Below are positions 26,642-37,300 of a DNA stretch of 64,000 nt, piece by piece. Below the pieces are notes generated by a model. That model had not been told where the DNA came from. It ran no database searches and worked only from the letters and a program-made list of their open reading frames with translations. Source of the stretch: Rudaea sp. 3F27F6 (GTDB lineage: Bacteria; Pseudomonadota; Gammaproteobacteria; Xanthomonadales; Rhodanobacteraceae). Position 1 is the first letter of the stretch. The number at the start of each line of letters is the position of its first letter. The stretch lies in assembly GCF_005503555.1 (NCBI RefSeq), contig NZ_SCNG01000002.1:372001-436000 (forward strand), read 5' to 3'. Made by a program: the position numbers and the translations under genes.

Positions 26642-27561
26642 GGATGGAAGCCAGCGCCTTTTCGCCCGCCAGCATCGGCAATCTCGGTATCGGCTTCGAC
26701 ATCCTCGGCCAGAGCTTCGAGGGCGCGGGCGACCGCGCCACCGTGCGGCGTATACAAAGCGGCAAAGTACAGATCGCAGCGATCCGCAACGCCCCGGTCG
26801 CGCTGCCGCTCGATGCGGAGAAAAACACCGCGGGCGCCGCGCTGATCGCGCTGCGCGAAGGTCTCGGCCTGCCGTTCGGTTTCGAGATCGAACTCGACAA
26901 AGGCATCCCGTTCGGCTCGGGCATGGGCGGCTCGGCCGCATCGTGCGTCGCCGCCCTGGTTGCGGCCAACGCGCTGCTCGACGCGCCGCTCGATGCGGAC
27001 CAGTTGTACCCGTACGCACTCGCCGGCGAAGCCGTCGCGAGCGGCGGCCTCCACGGCGACAACGTCGGCCCGATGCTGCTCGGCGGCGTCGTGCTCGCCA
27101 CACTGCAGCATCTGGTCAAGATTGCCGTGCCGGACGCGTGGCACAGCGTGCTCGTGCATCCCGACGCCGTACTCGAAACGCGGCGCGCACGCGAGGCGCT
27201 CAAGGGTGCCTATGCGATCGGCGATTTCGTCGCGCAAAGCGCGAACCTCTCCCTGGTCCTGGCCGGCTGCCAGCGCGGCGATGCGAGTCTGGTGCGCGCG
27301 GGCCTCAGCGACGTACTCGTCGAACCGCGCCGCGCCCCGCTGATCGCGGGTTTCGATCGGGTCAAACAGGCCGCGCTCGACCATCGCGCCATGGGCGCAA
27401 GCATTTCCGGCGCCGGACCTTCCGTCTTCGCCTGGTTCGAATCGCGCGCGGAGGCCGAGGCCGCCGCGCCGGCGATGCAGTCCGGCTTTGCCGCAGCCGG
27501 CATCGCCAGTGAAGCCTTTATTTCGCCCGTCAACGGGCCCGCAGCGCGAGTCCTCGCATGA
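26638..27561 (+). CDS. thrB: Homoserine kinase
   Basis: ThrB phosphorylates homoserine to O-phosphohomoserine with ATP. The 307-residue protein is a GHMP-type kinase: the N-terminal [17 protein letters not shown] motif is at about 9-25, the phosphate-binding loop [19 protein letters not shown] near 89-107, and the C-terminal [14 protein letters not shown] near 253. Its ATG overlaps the thrA stop by four bases and its own stop overlaps the thrC ATG by four bases, so the three are translationally coupled. Length and motif order are as expected. Confidence 0.96.
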   Translation: MRMEASAFSPASIGNLGIGFDILGQSFEGAGDRATVRRIQSGKVQIAAIRNAPVALPLDAEKNTAGAALIALREGLGLPFGFEIELDKGIPFGSGMGGSAASCVAALVAANALLDAPLDADQLYPYALAGEAVASGGLHGDNVGPMLLGGVVLATLQHLVKIAVPDAWHSVLVHPDAVLETRRAREALKGAYAIGDFVAQSANLSLVLAGCQRGDASLVRAGLSDVLVEPRRAPLIAGFDRVKQAALDHRAMGASISGAGPSVFAWFESRAEAEAAAPAMQSGFAAAGIASEAFISPVNGPAARVLA

Positions 27562-28853
27562 AATACGCCAGCACCCGCGGAAACGCTCCCGCGCTGAACC
27601 TGTCCGCTGCGATCGCCGCTGGCCTCGCACCGGACGGCGGCCTGTACGTGCCGCAATTGCTACCGACGTTCGCCATCTCCGATTTCGACGGCTGCGAAGA
27701 TCTGCCAAGTGTCGCCGCACGCCTGCTCGCGCCGTTCTTCGCCGACGACGCACTCGCCGCGGAACTGCCGGCGATCTGCCGCCAGGCCTTTACCTTCGCG
27801 GCACCGCTGCACGCGCTCGCAACGCCGGACGATCACGTCCTCGAACTGTTCCACGGCCCGACCGCGGCGTTCAAGGACTTCGGCGCGCGCTTCCTCGCCG
27901 CGTGCATGCAGCGGCTTCCGCACGAATCGAATCACGACCTGACCATCGTCGTCGCCACGTCGGGCGACACCGGAGCCGCGGTCGGTGCGGCATTCGCCGG
28001 GCTGCCCGGCTTCAAGGTCGCTATTCTCTATCCCGACGGCCGCGTCTCGCCGCGTCAGGCACACCAGCTCGGCTGCTTCGGCGGCAACGTGCGTGCACTT
28101 CGCGTCGACGGCGCGTTCGACGACTGTCAGCGCATGGCCAAGCAGGCGCTCAGCGACAACGAATTGCGCCAAGCCGCGCCACTCAGCTCGGCCAACAGCA
28201 TCAGCCTTGGCCGCCTGCTGCCGCAGATGGCCTATTACGCCGATTCGTCTTTGCGCAGCTATCGCGCGACCGGAGTACCGCTGAATTTCGTCGTGCCGAC
28301 CGGCAACCTCGGCAACGCCGTCGCCTGCGCGCTCGCGCGTGCGTGCGGTCTGCCGATCGGCCGCATCGCGCTCGCCACTAACGCGAATAAAGTGCTGCCC
28401 GATTTTTTCGCCGGTGCCGACTACGCGGCGCAGCCGAGCGTGGCGACCATCGCCAACGCGATGGACGTCGGCGCCCCGAGCAACTTCGAGCGCCTGACTT
28501 GGCTGTATCCCGATGCCGCCGCGCTGCGCCGCGAATTCGCCTCAGCCTCGATCGATGACGACACCATCCGCGCGACGATCCGCGCACGCCACCGGCAATA
28601 CGGCGAAGTGTTCTGCCCGCACACCGCGACCGCCGTGCATCTGCTCGAAGGCCTGCGCACGCAGGGCGTCGGCGGACACTGGGCCGTGGCCGCCACCGCA
28701 CACCCGGCCAAGTTCGACAGCGTTGTCGAACCCTTGATCGGCGCGCCGGTGCCTGTGCCGGCCAGCCTTGCCGCCCTGCTCGAACGGCCCGCCCACGCCG
28801 ACCCGCTCGCCAACGACTACGCCGCGTTCAGGGCGGTGCTTCGCGGCGTTTGA
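27558..28853 (+). CDS. thrC: Threonine synthase
   Basis: ThrC is the PLP enzyme that turns O-phosphohomoserine into threonine, the last step of the pathway. The 431-residue protein has the PLP lysine K106 in [14 protein letters not shown], the substrate- and cofactor-binding segments [14 protein letters not shown] near 134 and [15 protein letters not shown] near 247. This matches the class of E. coli ThrC in length and motifs. The ATG overlaps the thrB stop. The promoter of the tRNA gene overlaps the last codons and stop, and no intrinsic terminator of the thr operon is visible before it, so read-through into the tRNA is possible. Confidence 0.96.
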   Translation: MKYASTRGNAPALNLSAAIAAGLAPDGGLYVPQLLPTFAISDFDGCEDLPSVAARLLAPFFADDALAAELPAICRQAFTFAAPLHALATPDDHVLELFHGPTAAFKDFGARFLAACMQRLPHESNHDLTIVVATSGDTGAAVGAAFAGLPGFKVAILYPDGRVSPRQAHQLGCFGGNVRALRVDGAFDDCQRMAKQALSDNELRQAAPLSSANSISLGRLLPQMAYYADSSLRSYRATGVPLNFVVPTGNLGNAVACALARACGLPIGRIALATNANKVLPDFFAGADYAAQPSVATIANAMDVGAPSNFERLTWLYPDAAALRREFASASIDDDTIRATIRARHRQYGEVFCPHTATAVHLLEGLRTQGVGGHWAVAATAHPAKFDSVVEPLIGAPVPVPASLAALLERPAHADPLANDYAAFRAVLRGV

Positions 28854-28879
28854 CGATAAACGCGACGACCCTGTAAAAT
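28850..28879 (+). promoter_or_regulatory. Promoter of the tRNA-Ala gene
   Basis: TTGACG (28850-28855), an 18-base spacer and TAAAAT (28874-28879) lie 66 bases before the tRNA. A GC-rich discriminator (GCGCGG) follows the -10, as in stringently controlled stable-RNA promoters. The -35 overlaps the thrC stop codon. Confidence 0.65.
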
Positions 28880-28945
28880 GCGCGGCTCGCTGTACGGTAG
28901 GCTCTGTAATGCGCTCTGCATCAGGCCCTACGCTCAAGAAAATTT

Positions 28946-29021
<76 letters not shown>

Positions 29022-29059
29022 AATACCTAAGTTTCAAGACAACTTGAAGACTTCAAAGA

Positions 29060-29086
29060 CCCCGCCGCAAGCGGGGTTTTTCTTTT
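29060..29086 (+). terminator. Terminator of the tRNA-Ala gene
   Basis: Stem CCCCGC/GCGGGG with loop CGCAA is followed by TTTTTCTTTT, 38 bases after the tRNA. Confidence 0.9.
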
Positions 29087-29143
29087 CGCGGACGCCAAAT
29101 CGGGCCCGGAAGCGAATCGGCCAGCTTCTTATCGAAGGGATGA

Positions 29144-30007
29144 CTAAACCGCGACGGATGAATGGATACCGCTCGCGGCGTCCTCATCACGAAGACGTGC
29201 GCAGAGCGCCGCGGTTTTTTCGTCACCGGGGAACGAGCATTCAATCCTCAGTTCGTCGAGCGTCACGTCCTGCGCGCCGGCAAACGTGGTTATCGTCTCG
29301 AAGAAACGGATTTCCCCGATCGGACTGCGGAACACCAGGTTGAGGATCGGCGGCACTTCCTCTTCGACGTCGCGATAGCGCCAGCCGCCGGGTACATCCG
29401 GATACGTGAGGATCTCGTCCAACAACCGACGCGAAACGGCGTCGGACGGCGCAGCCGCGATCTCCTCGTGCAGCAGACGGACGAAACGCCCGGCAACGTC
29501 GCTCCAGTTGACGATCACGGGACGGAAATCGTCCGGGTCAAATACCTGATGCAGCATATTGGCGTGACGCAGCGCCTTGCCGCCCATAAGAAACGCATTC
29601 ATCCGCTTCGCCGCCTCGTTCGCCAGGACGATTTCCCAGTGACGGTTGACGACGAAGGCGGGATACGGCTCTTGGTGCCGCAGGATCAGCTCGATCGCTT
29701 CGCGCATTCGCTCCAGCGCCGGCGTCGGCAACGGGCTCTCGGAAAATTCCGGAACGAAACCCGCCGCGCGCATGAGCCGGTTGCGCTCGCGCAGCGGCAT
29801 GCGCAAGGCATTTGCGAGGCGATGCACGGTTTCCCGGCTCGGTCCGGACTTTCCCGTTTCGATGTAGCTCAGATGCCGCGCGGATATCCCCGCTTCGAGC
29901 GCGAGGTCGAGCTGGCTCATCCTGCGCGCGGCGCGCCACTCGCGCAGCAATCCTCCGACGGCAGGCTGGGAAAGCTCGCTTATCGACGACGCTGCGTTTT
30001 TCAGCAT
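29144..30007 (-). CDS. XRE-family regulator with MmyB-like ligand domain
   Basis: The 287-residue protein has an N-terminal Cro/C1-type helix-turn-helix (about 20-75, with MSQLDLALEAGISARHLSYI) and a C-terminal MmyB-like ligand-binding domain (about 100-270; AFVVNRHWEIVLANEA is characteristic). Such regulators are thought to bind fatty acids or related ligands; the ligand here is unknown. The ATG at 30005-30007 was chosen as the first start before the helix-turn-helix. It is divergent from the Tat-exported alpha/beta hydrolase with a 120-base gap, so regulation of that gene is the natural guess, as MmyB-type regulators often control a neighbouring oxidoreductase or hydrolase. Confidence 0.9.
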   Translation of the reverse strand: MLKNAASSISELSQPAVGGLLREWRAARRMSQLDLALEAGISARHLSYIETGKSGPSRETVHRLANALRMPLRERNRLMRAAGFVPEFSESPLPTPALERMREAIELILRHQEPYPAFVVNRHWEIVLANEAAKRMNAFLMGGKALRHANMLHQVFDPDDFRPVIVNWSDVAGRFVRLLHEEIAAAPSDAVSRRLLDEILTYPDVPGGWRYRDVEEEVPPILNLVFRSPIGEIRFFETITTFAGAQDVTLDELRIECSFPGDEKTAALCARLRDEDAASGIHSSVAV

Positions 30008-30127
30008 GGGAAACTCCGCTTCGGATCACCGCTGTCTCGACCACAGCATATGACCTCGCACGTCATTGATGCCCGCATTTCCTACCTCGTACGCTGCGGA
30101 CGCCCAATTCGTCCCCAGGAGAAACGT

Positions 30128-31102
30128 ATGTCGAGACGCGATTTTCTGCTTCAATCCACCCTGCTGTCGATTGCCGCCACGCTTCAACCGCTGCGCGCAT
30201 TCGCGGCCGCGAGCAGCGACCATCTACACACGAAAGAATTCAGCGTCGCCGATTTTCATGCCGCGCGGCGCTTCGTTCAAATCGGCGCAAGCAAGGTCGC
30301 CTACGTCGAACAAGGCGCCGGCGATACCGCGCTTTTTTTGCACGGCTATCCGCTCAACGGCTTTCAGTGGCGCGGCATCATGGCTCGGCTGGCGACGTTG
30401 CGCCGCTGCGTCGCTCCCGACCTTCTCGGCCTCGGCTACACCGATGCGCCCGGCGACGCCGATCTCTCCCCACGCGCTCAGATGGCCATGGTGCTCGCCT
30501 TTATGGACAAACTCGGCATCGGACAGGCGGACTTCGTTGCGAACGACAGCTCGACCGGCATTGCCCAACTGATCATCGCCGAGCATCCCGAGCGTGTGCG
30601 CAGCTTGCTCGCGACGAACGGCGACGTGCACACGAACAGTCCGCCCGAAACCTTGGCGCCGTTCCTCGAAAAGTGCCGGCGTAACGAAGCGCAGGCCTGG
30701 TTCGAGCAGCATCTGACCGACAACGACTTCGCCCGCTCGCGCGATGGCATCGGCAACGCCTACCACGCGCCCGAACGCGCGCTGACCCATGACATTATCG
30801 AAAACTATTTCCGGCCGCTGGTGAGTTCGCCGAAGCGCCGGCAACAGGGACAGCAGTACGGCCTGGCGATGCTGCCCAATCCGCTGCCGGCGATCGAACC
30901 GCGCCTGCGCCAGTTCGGCAAGCCGGTACGCATTGTCTGGGCGCGCAACAACGAACTGTTCCCGGACCGCTGGGCGCATTGGCTCGACCAGACGTTTCCG
31001 GGCTCGCGCGGCATTCGCTTCGTCGATGACGCGCAGCTTTTCTTCCCGGAAGAGAATCCCGATCTGATCGCTGCCGAAGCGCGAGCCTTGTGGCAAGCCT
31101 AG
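30128..31102 (+). CDS. Tat-exported alpha/beta hydrolase, His of the triad missing
   Basis: The ATG at 30128 follows AGGAG by 7 bases and opens a Tat-type signal (SRRDFLLQS, cleavage near AFA-A at 27). The 324-residue protein has the alpha/beta-hydrolase oxyanion motif HGYP (72-75) and an Asp at the nucleophile elbow (D140 in VANDSSTG), as in haloalkane dehalogenases and epoxide hydrolases. At the place of the catalytic histidine, usually GH followed by a hydrophobic and a Glu-Pro stretch, it reads DAQLFFPEENP, so Gln303 replaces His. The acid residue position reads WARNNELFP. It may therefore use another mechanism, bind without hydrolysis, or belong to a known His-less branch. It is divergent from an MmyB-like regulator. 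Confidence 0.8.
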   Translation: MSRRDFLLQSTLLSIAATLQPLRAFAAASSDHLHTKEFSVADFHAARRFVQIGASKVAYVEQGAGDTALFLHGYPLNGFQWRGIMARLATLRRCVAPDLLGLGYTDAPGDADLSPRAQMAMVLAFMDKLGIGQADFVANDSSTGIAQLIIAEHPERVRSLLATNGDVHTNSPPETLAPFLEKCRRNEAQAWFEQHLTDNDFARSRDGIGNAYHAPERALTHDIIENYFRPLVSSPKRRQQGQQYGLAMLPNPLPAIEPRLRQFGKPVRIVWARNNELFPDRWAHWLDQTFPGSRGIRFVDDAQLFFPEENPDLIAAEARALWQA

Positions 31103-31260
31103 GCGAAAACACTGCGTCCACAAACGGCGTCAATCGAGGACTTCGAAGGTAAACAACTAAGCGGCGTAAACCACGCGACCGGATGAACGTCGCGAACTCC
31201 GCGTCGGAATCGGCATTCCTTTCCGTAATGGCCGTTCGAGTCGGATCGACGAATCGCAAC

Positions 31261-31286
31261 ACGGCGCAGAAATCTTTCTGTGCCGT
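31261..31286. terminator. Hairpin between convergent genes, possible terminator
   Basis: ACGGCGCAGAAA (31261-31272) and TTTCTGTGCCGT (31275-31286) pair over 12 positions with one G-U, around a two-base loop. It lies between the convergent hydrolase and giant-protein genes; no T run follows on either strand. The rest of the 261-base gap shows nothing. Confidence 0.45.
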
Positions 31287-31363
31287 GCCGGAAATCGAAT
31301 GCGAACTGTCCGTTCGGTAGTTCGCCCCGTCGATGCTTCACTTATCTCCGACGACTTGTCTCC

Positions 31364-34300
31364 TTACTTCCGCCGCAGCCCGCGTATTGCCGGATACGCG
31401 AGCATGACCATCATCAGCCAGAGCATCCAGCGCGAGTCCATCGGCGCCGGTACGGGCGGCGTTGGCGGCGCCGACGGCGTGTACTGCGCACTGCCCTGCA
31501 CCGTCTGCTGGCAGGCCGTGACGTTCGTCGTGCTGTTGTGCGCATCCCAGCAAGCCAAGGCCGTGTTCGTCACCGCAACGGGCGTCGTCACGTAGCGCGC
31601 GGAGAAATCGATCATGATCCGATTCGGCGCCGTCGCCGGATTGGCGACGCCGAGATCGGACTGCATCAACGCATCGACCACGATGCGATTGTTCGCTGTA
31701 TCGAATGTGCACTTGCTGATCGTCGACGCACCGAACGCGGTGCACGTCAGCGTGCCGCTGGCGAAGGTCATGCTCGTCGGCATCGGATCGCGGATCTCGA
31801 GATTCTGCGCCGCCAGGTTCTGATTGTTGTCGACCACGATCGTCCAGCGCAGAGTCTGCGTGTCGACCACGGTCACCGCCTTGGTGATGAACGGCGGATC
31901 GAACGCATTCGGCGGGGAACTCGTGGTCGAACCCGAGCAAGGCGGCGGCGTGTTGTTCGGCAGGCACAGGCTGCCGGTTGGCGGCGTCAGGCTCGCGGTG
32001 TTGGTAACCGCTCCCGCTGGCGCGTTGCTCACCGTCGCCGTGATCGTGTAGACCACGCTACTACCGGCCGGGAACGTCGCGATCGTCTCGTTGAGCGCGC
32101 CGGGGTTCGGGCCGGCGCCGTTCGGACACACCGCACCGCCCGATGCCGCACACGTCGTCGAGTACGCAGTCAAACCGCTCGCGATCGGATCGGACACCAG
32201 CGTGCCGTTCGCCGACACCGTGCCGCCGTTGCTCGCCACGACCGTGTAGACGATCGTGCCGCCCGGGGTCAGCGTCTGCGTGTTCGCCGTTTTCGTGATG
32301 CTGACCTGCGGTACCGGCGGCGTTACCACAATGCCGGAGCATGGCGGCGGCGTGTTGTTCGGCAGACACAAGCCGGTCGTGGTGACCATCGCCGTGTTGG
32401 TCACGTGCGCTGGCGGGTTCGCGCTGACCGTCGCGGTCAACGTGTACGTGAGCGAACTGCCCGCTGGGAACGTGGCGATCGTCTGGTTCAGTGCACCCGT
32501 GCCGCTCGCACTTGGGCACACGGCACCACCATTTGCTGCACACGTCCAGCTTGCGGCCGTGATGCCGGCCGGAATCGGATCGCTCACTTGTGCGCCGCCT
32601 GCATCGACCGAACCGCCATTACTTGCCACGACCATGTAGACGATCGTGCCACCCGGCGTCAGCGTCTGCGTATTCGCGGTCTTGGTGATGCTGACCTGCG
32701 GTACCGGCGGCGTCACCACGATGCCGGAGCATGGCGGCGGCGTGTTGTTCGGCAGACACAAGCCGGTCGTGGTGACCGTCGCCGTGTTGGTCACGTGCGC
32801 TGGCGGGTTCGCGCTGACCGTCGCGGTCAACGTGTACGTCAGCGAACTGCCCGCTGGGAACGTGGTGATCGTTTGGTTCAGTGCACCCGTGCCGCTCGCA
32901 CTCGGGCACACGGCACCACCATTTGCTGCGCAGATCCAACTCACGGCCGTGATGCCGGCCGGAATCGGATCGCTCACTTGTGCGCCGCCTGCGTCGACCG
33001 CGCCACCGTTGCTCGCGATAACCGTATAGACGATCGTGCCGCCCGGGGTCAGCGTTTGCGTGTTCGCCGTCTTTGTGATGCTGACCTGCGGCAACGGTGG
33101 CGTCACCACGATGCCGGAACACGGCGGCGGCGTGTTGTTCGGCAAGCACAGGCTCGGCGTCGGCGTGGTGATGGTCGCCGTGTTCGTTACGTGTGCTGGC
33201 GGGGTCGCGCTCACTGTCGCTGTCAGCGTGTAGGTCAGCGAACCGCCTGCTGGGAACGTTGCGATCGTTTCGTTCAATGCGCCATTTCCGCTCGCGTTCG
33301 GACATACCGCACCGCCTGCGGCGCTACACGTCCAGCTTACGGCCGTAATGCCGGCCGGAATCGGATCGCTCACTTGCACCCCGCTCGCATCGACGGCGCC
33401 ACCATTGCTCGCCACGACCGTGTAGACGATCGTGCCGCCCGGCGTCAGCGTTTGCGTATTCGCCGTCTTCGTAATGCTGACTTGCGGCAGCGGTGGCGTC
33501 ACCACGATGCCGGAGCACGGTGGTGGCGTGTTGTTCGGTAGACACAGACTTGGCGTCGGCGTGGTGATCGTCGCCGTGTTGGTTACGTGTGCCGGCGGAT
33601 TCGCGCTAACTGTCGCGGTCAGCGTGTACGTCAGCGAGCCGCCCGCTGGGAACGTGGCGATCGTCTGGTTCAACGCACCCGTGCCGCTCGCGTTCGGACA
33701 CACCGCACCACCCGCAGCACTACATGTCCAGCTCACGGCCGTGATGCCTGCCGGGATCGGATCGCTCACTTGCGCTCCGCTCGCATCGACGGTGCCACCG
33801 TTGCTCGCCACAACCGTGTAGACGATCGTGCCGCCTGGCGTCAGCGTCTGCGTATTCGCTGTCTTCGTGATGCTCACCTGCGGTATCGGCGGCGTGACCA
33901 CAATGCCCGAGCACGGAGGCGGCGTGTTGTTCGGCAGGCACAGGCTCGGTGTCGGCGTCGTGAGTATCGCCGTGTTCGTCACATGCGCCGGTGGGTTCGC
34001 GCTGACCGTCGCGGTCAACGTGTAAGTCAGCGAACTGCCCGCTGGGAACGTGGCGATCGTCTGGCTCAACGCACCCGTGCCGCTTGCGTTCGGACACACC
34101 GCACCGCCATTCGCAGCGCAGGTCCAGCTCACGGCCGTGATGCCGGCGGGAATCGGATCGGACACTTGCGCCCCGCTTGCATCGACGGCGCCGCCATTGC
34201 TCGCCACGACCGTATAGACGATCGTGCCGCCCGGGGTCAGCGTCTGCGTGTTCGCGGTCTTCGTGATGCTGACCTGTGGCAGCGGCGGCGTTACCACGAT

Positions 34301-37300
34301 GCCCGAACACGGCGGCGGCGTATTGTTCGGCAAGCACAGGCTCGGCGTGGGCGTCGTGAGTGTCGCCGTGTTCGTCACATGCGCTGGCGGATTCGCACTG
34401 ACCGTTGCGGTCAGCGTGTACGTCAGCGAGCTGCCAGCGGGGAACGTCGCGATGGTTTCATTCAATGCGCCATTGCCGCTCGCATTCGGACACACGGCAC
34501 CACCCGCAGCGCTACATGTCCAGCTCACGGCCGTAATGCCCGCCGGAATCGGATCGCTCACTTGCGCTCCGCTTGCATCGACCGAACCGCCGTTGCTCGC
34601 CACAACCGTGTAGACGATCGTGCCGCCCGGCGTCAGCGTCTGCGTATTCGCCGTCTTCGTGATGCTGACCTGCGGTATCGGCGGCGTCACCACAATGCCC
34701 GAGCAGGGTGGTGGCGTATTGTTCGGCAGGCACAGGCTCGGCGTTGGAGTCGTGATCGTCGCCGTGTTCGTCACATGCGCCGGCGGATTCGCACTGACCG
34801 TCGCAGTCAGCGTGTACGTCAGCGAGCCGCCCGCTGGGAACGTGGCGATCGTCTGGTTCAACGCACCCGTACCGCTTGCGTTCGGACATACCGCACCGCC
34901 TGCAGCGCTACACGTCCAGCTCACCGCCGTGATACCGGCCGGAATCGAGTCGCTCACTTGCACCCCGCCCGCATCGACCGAGCCGCCGTTGCTCGCCACG
35001 ACCGTGTAGACGATCGTGCCGCCCGGCGTCAGTGTTTGCGTGTTCGCGGTCTTGGTGATGCTCACCTGCGGTATTGGTGGCGTCACCACGATGCCGGAGC
35101 ACGGTGGTGGCGTGTTGTTCGGCAGACACAGGCTTGGCGTCGGCGTTGTGATCGTTGCGGTGTTAGTTACGTGCGCCGGTGGGTTCGCGCTGACTGTCGC
35201 AGTCAACGTGTAGGTCAGCGAGCTGGCCGCCGGGAACGTGGCTATCGTCTGGTTCAACGCACCCGTGCCGCTCGCGTTCGGACACACCGCACCGCCCGCA
35301 GCGCTGCACGTCCAGCTCACGGCCGTAATGCCGGCAGGGATCGGATCGGACACTTGTGCGCCGCTCGCATCGACCGATCCACCGTTGCTCGCCACGACCG
35401 TGTAGACGATCGTGCTACCTGGGGTCAGAGTCTGCGTGTTCGCCGTCTTGGTGATGCTGACTTGCGGAAGCGGTGGTGTCACTACGATGCCCGAGCACGG
35501 TGGCGGTGTGTTGTTCGGCAAGCACAGGCTCGGCGTCGGCGTCGTGAGTGTCGCCGTGTTCGTCACGTGTGCGGGAGGATTCGCGCTAACCGTTGCGGTC
35601 AGCGTGTAGGTCAGCGAACTGCCCGCTGGGAACGTGGCGACCGTTTCGTTCAATGCGCCGTTGCCGCTTGCGTTCGGACACACCGCACCGCCCGCAGCGC
35701 TACACGTCCAGCTCACGGCCGTAATGCCCGCCGGAATCGGGTCGCTCACTTGCGCCCCGCCCGCATCAACCGAGCCGCCGTTGCTCGCCACGACCGTGTA
35801 GACGATAGTGCCGCCCGGCGTCAGTGTTTGCGTGTTCGCGGTCTTGATGATGCTCACCTGCGGTATCGGTGGCGTCACCACGATGCCGGAGCACGGTGGT
35901 GGCGTGTTGTTCGGCAGGCACAGGCTCGGCGTTGGCGTCGTGATCGTCGCCGTGTTCGTCACGTGCGCCGGTGGGTTCGCGCTGACTGTCGCGGTCAGCG
36001 TGTAGGTCAGCGAGCTGCCGGCGGGGAACGTCGCGATCGTTTCGTTCAACGCACCGTTGCCCGAGGCGTTCGGACACACTGCGCCGCCATTTGCTACGCA
36101 CGTCCAGCTCACGGCCGTAATGCCCGCCGGGATCGGATCGCTGACCTGCGCCCCGCTTGCATCGACGGCGCCGCCATTGCTCGCCACGACCGTGTAGACG
36201 ATTGTGCCGCCCGGGGTCAGCGTCTGCGTGTTCGCTGTCTTGGTAATGCTCACCTGCGGTATCGGCGGCGTCACCACAATGCCTTCGCACGGCGGCGGTG
36301 TGTTGTTCGGCAAGCACAGACTCGGCGTAGGTGTGGTAATCGTCGCCGTGTTTGTTACGTGCGCGGGTGGGTTCGCGCTGACCGTCGCGGTCAGCGTGTA
36401 GGTCAGCGAACTACCCGCCGGGAATGTTGCGATCGTTTGGTTCAACGCGCCGCTGCCTGTAGCGTTCGGGCACACAGCGCCGCCCGCGGCGCTGCAGGTC
36501 CAGCTCACGGCCGTGATGCCGGCCGGGATCGGATCGCTCACTTGCGCTCCGCTTGCATCGACCGAACCGCCATTGCTCGCGACGACCGTATAGACGATCG
36601 TGCCGCCTGGCGTCAGCGTCTGCGTGTTCGCTGTCTTGGTGATGCTGACTTGCGGCAGCGGCGGCGTTACCACGATGCCCGAGCATGGCGGTGGCGTGTT
36701 GTTCGGCAGACACAAGCCCGTCGTCGTGACCGTTGCGGTGTTCGTTACCTGCGCTGGCGGGTTCGCACTGACCGTCGCGGTCAGCGTGTACGTCACGCTG
36801 CTCCCTGCCGGGAATGTCGCAATCGTCTGGCTCAACGCGCCCGTGCCGTTTGCATTCGGGCACACCGCGCCGCCATTCGCTGCGCAGGTCCAGCTCACCG
36901 CCGTGATACCGGCCGGGATCGGATCGCTCACTTGCGCTCCGTTTGCATCGACCGAGCCGCCATTGCTCGCTACGACCGTATAGACAATCGTGCCGCCTGG
37001 CGTCAGGGTCTGCGTGTTCGCTGTCTTGGTGATGCTGACTTGCGGCAGCGGCGGCGTTACCGCGATGCCCGAGCACGGCGGCGGTGTGTTGTTCGGCAGG
37101 CACAAGCCGGTCGTGGTGACCGTCGCCGTATTGGTGACATGTGCCGGCGGATTCGCGCTGACCGTCGCGGTCAGCGTGTACGTCACGTTGCTACCGACCG
37201 GGAACGTCGCGATCGTTTCGTTCAATGCGCCGCTGCCCGAGGCGTTCGGACATACCGCGCCGCCATTCGCTGCGCAGGTCCAGCTTACGGCGGTGATGCC

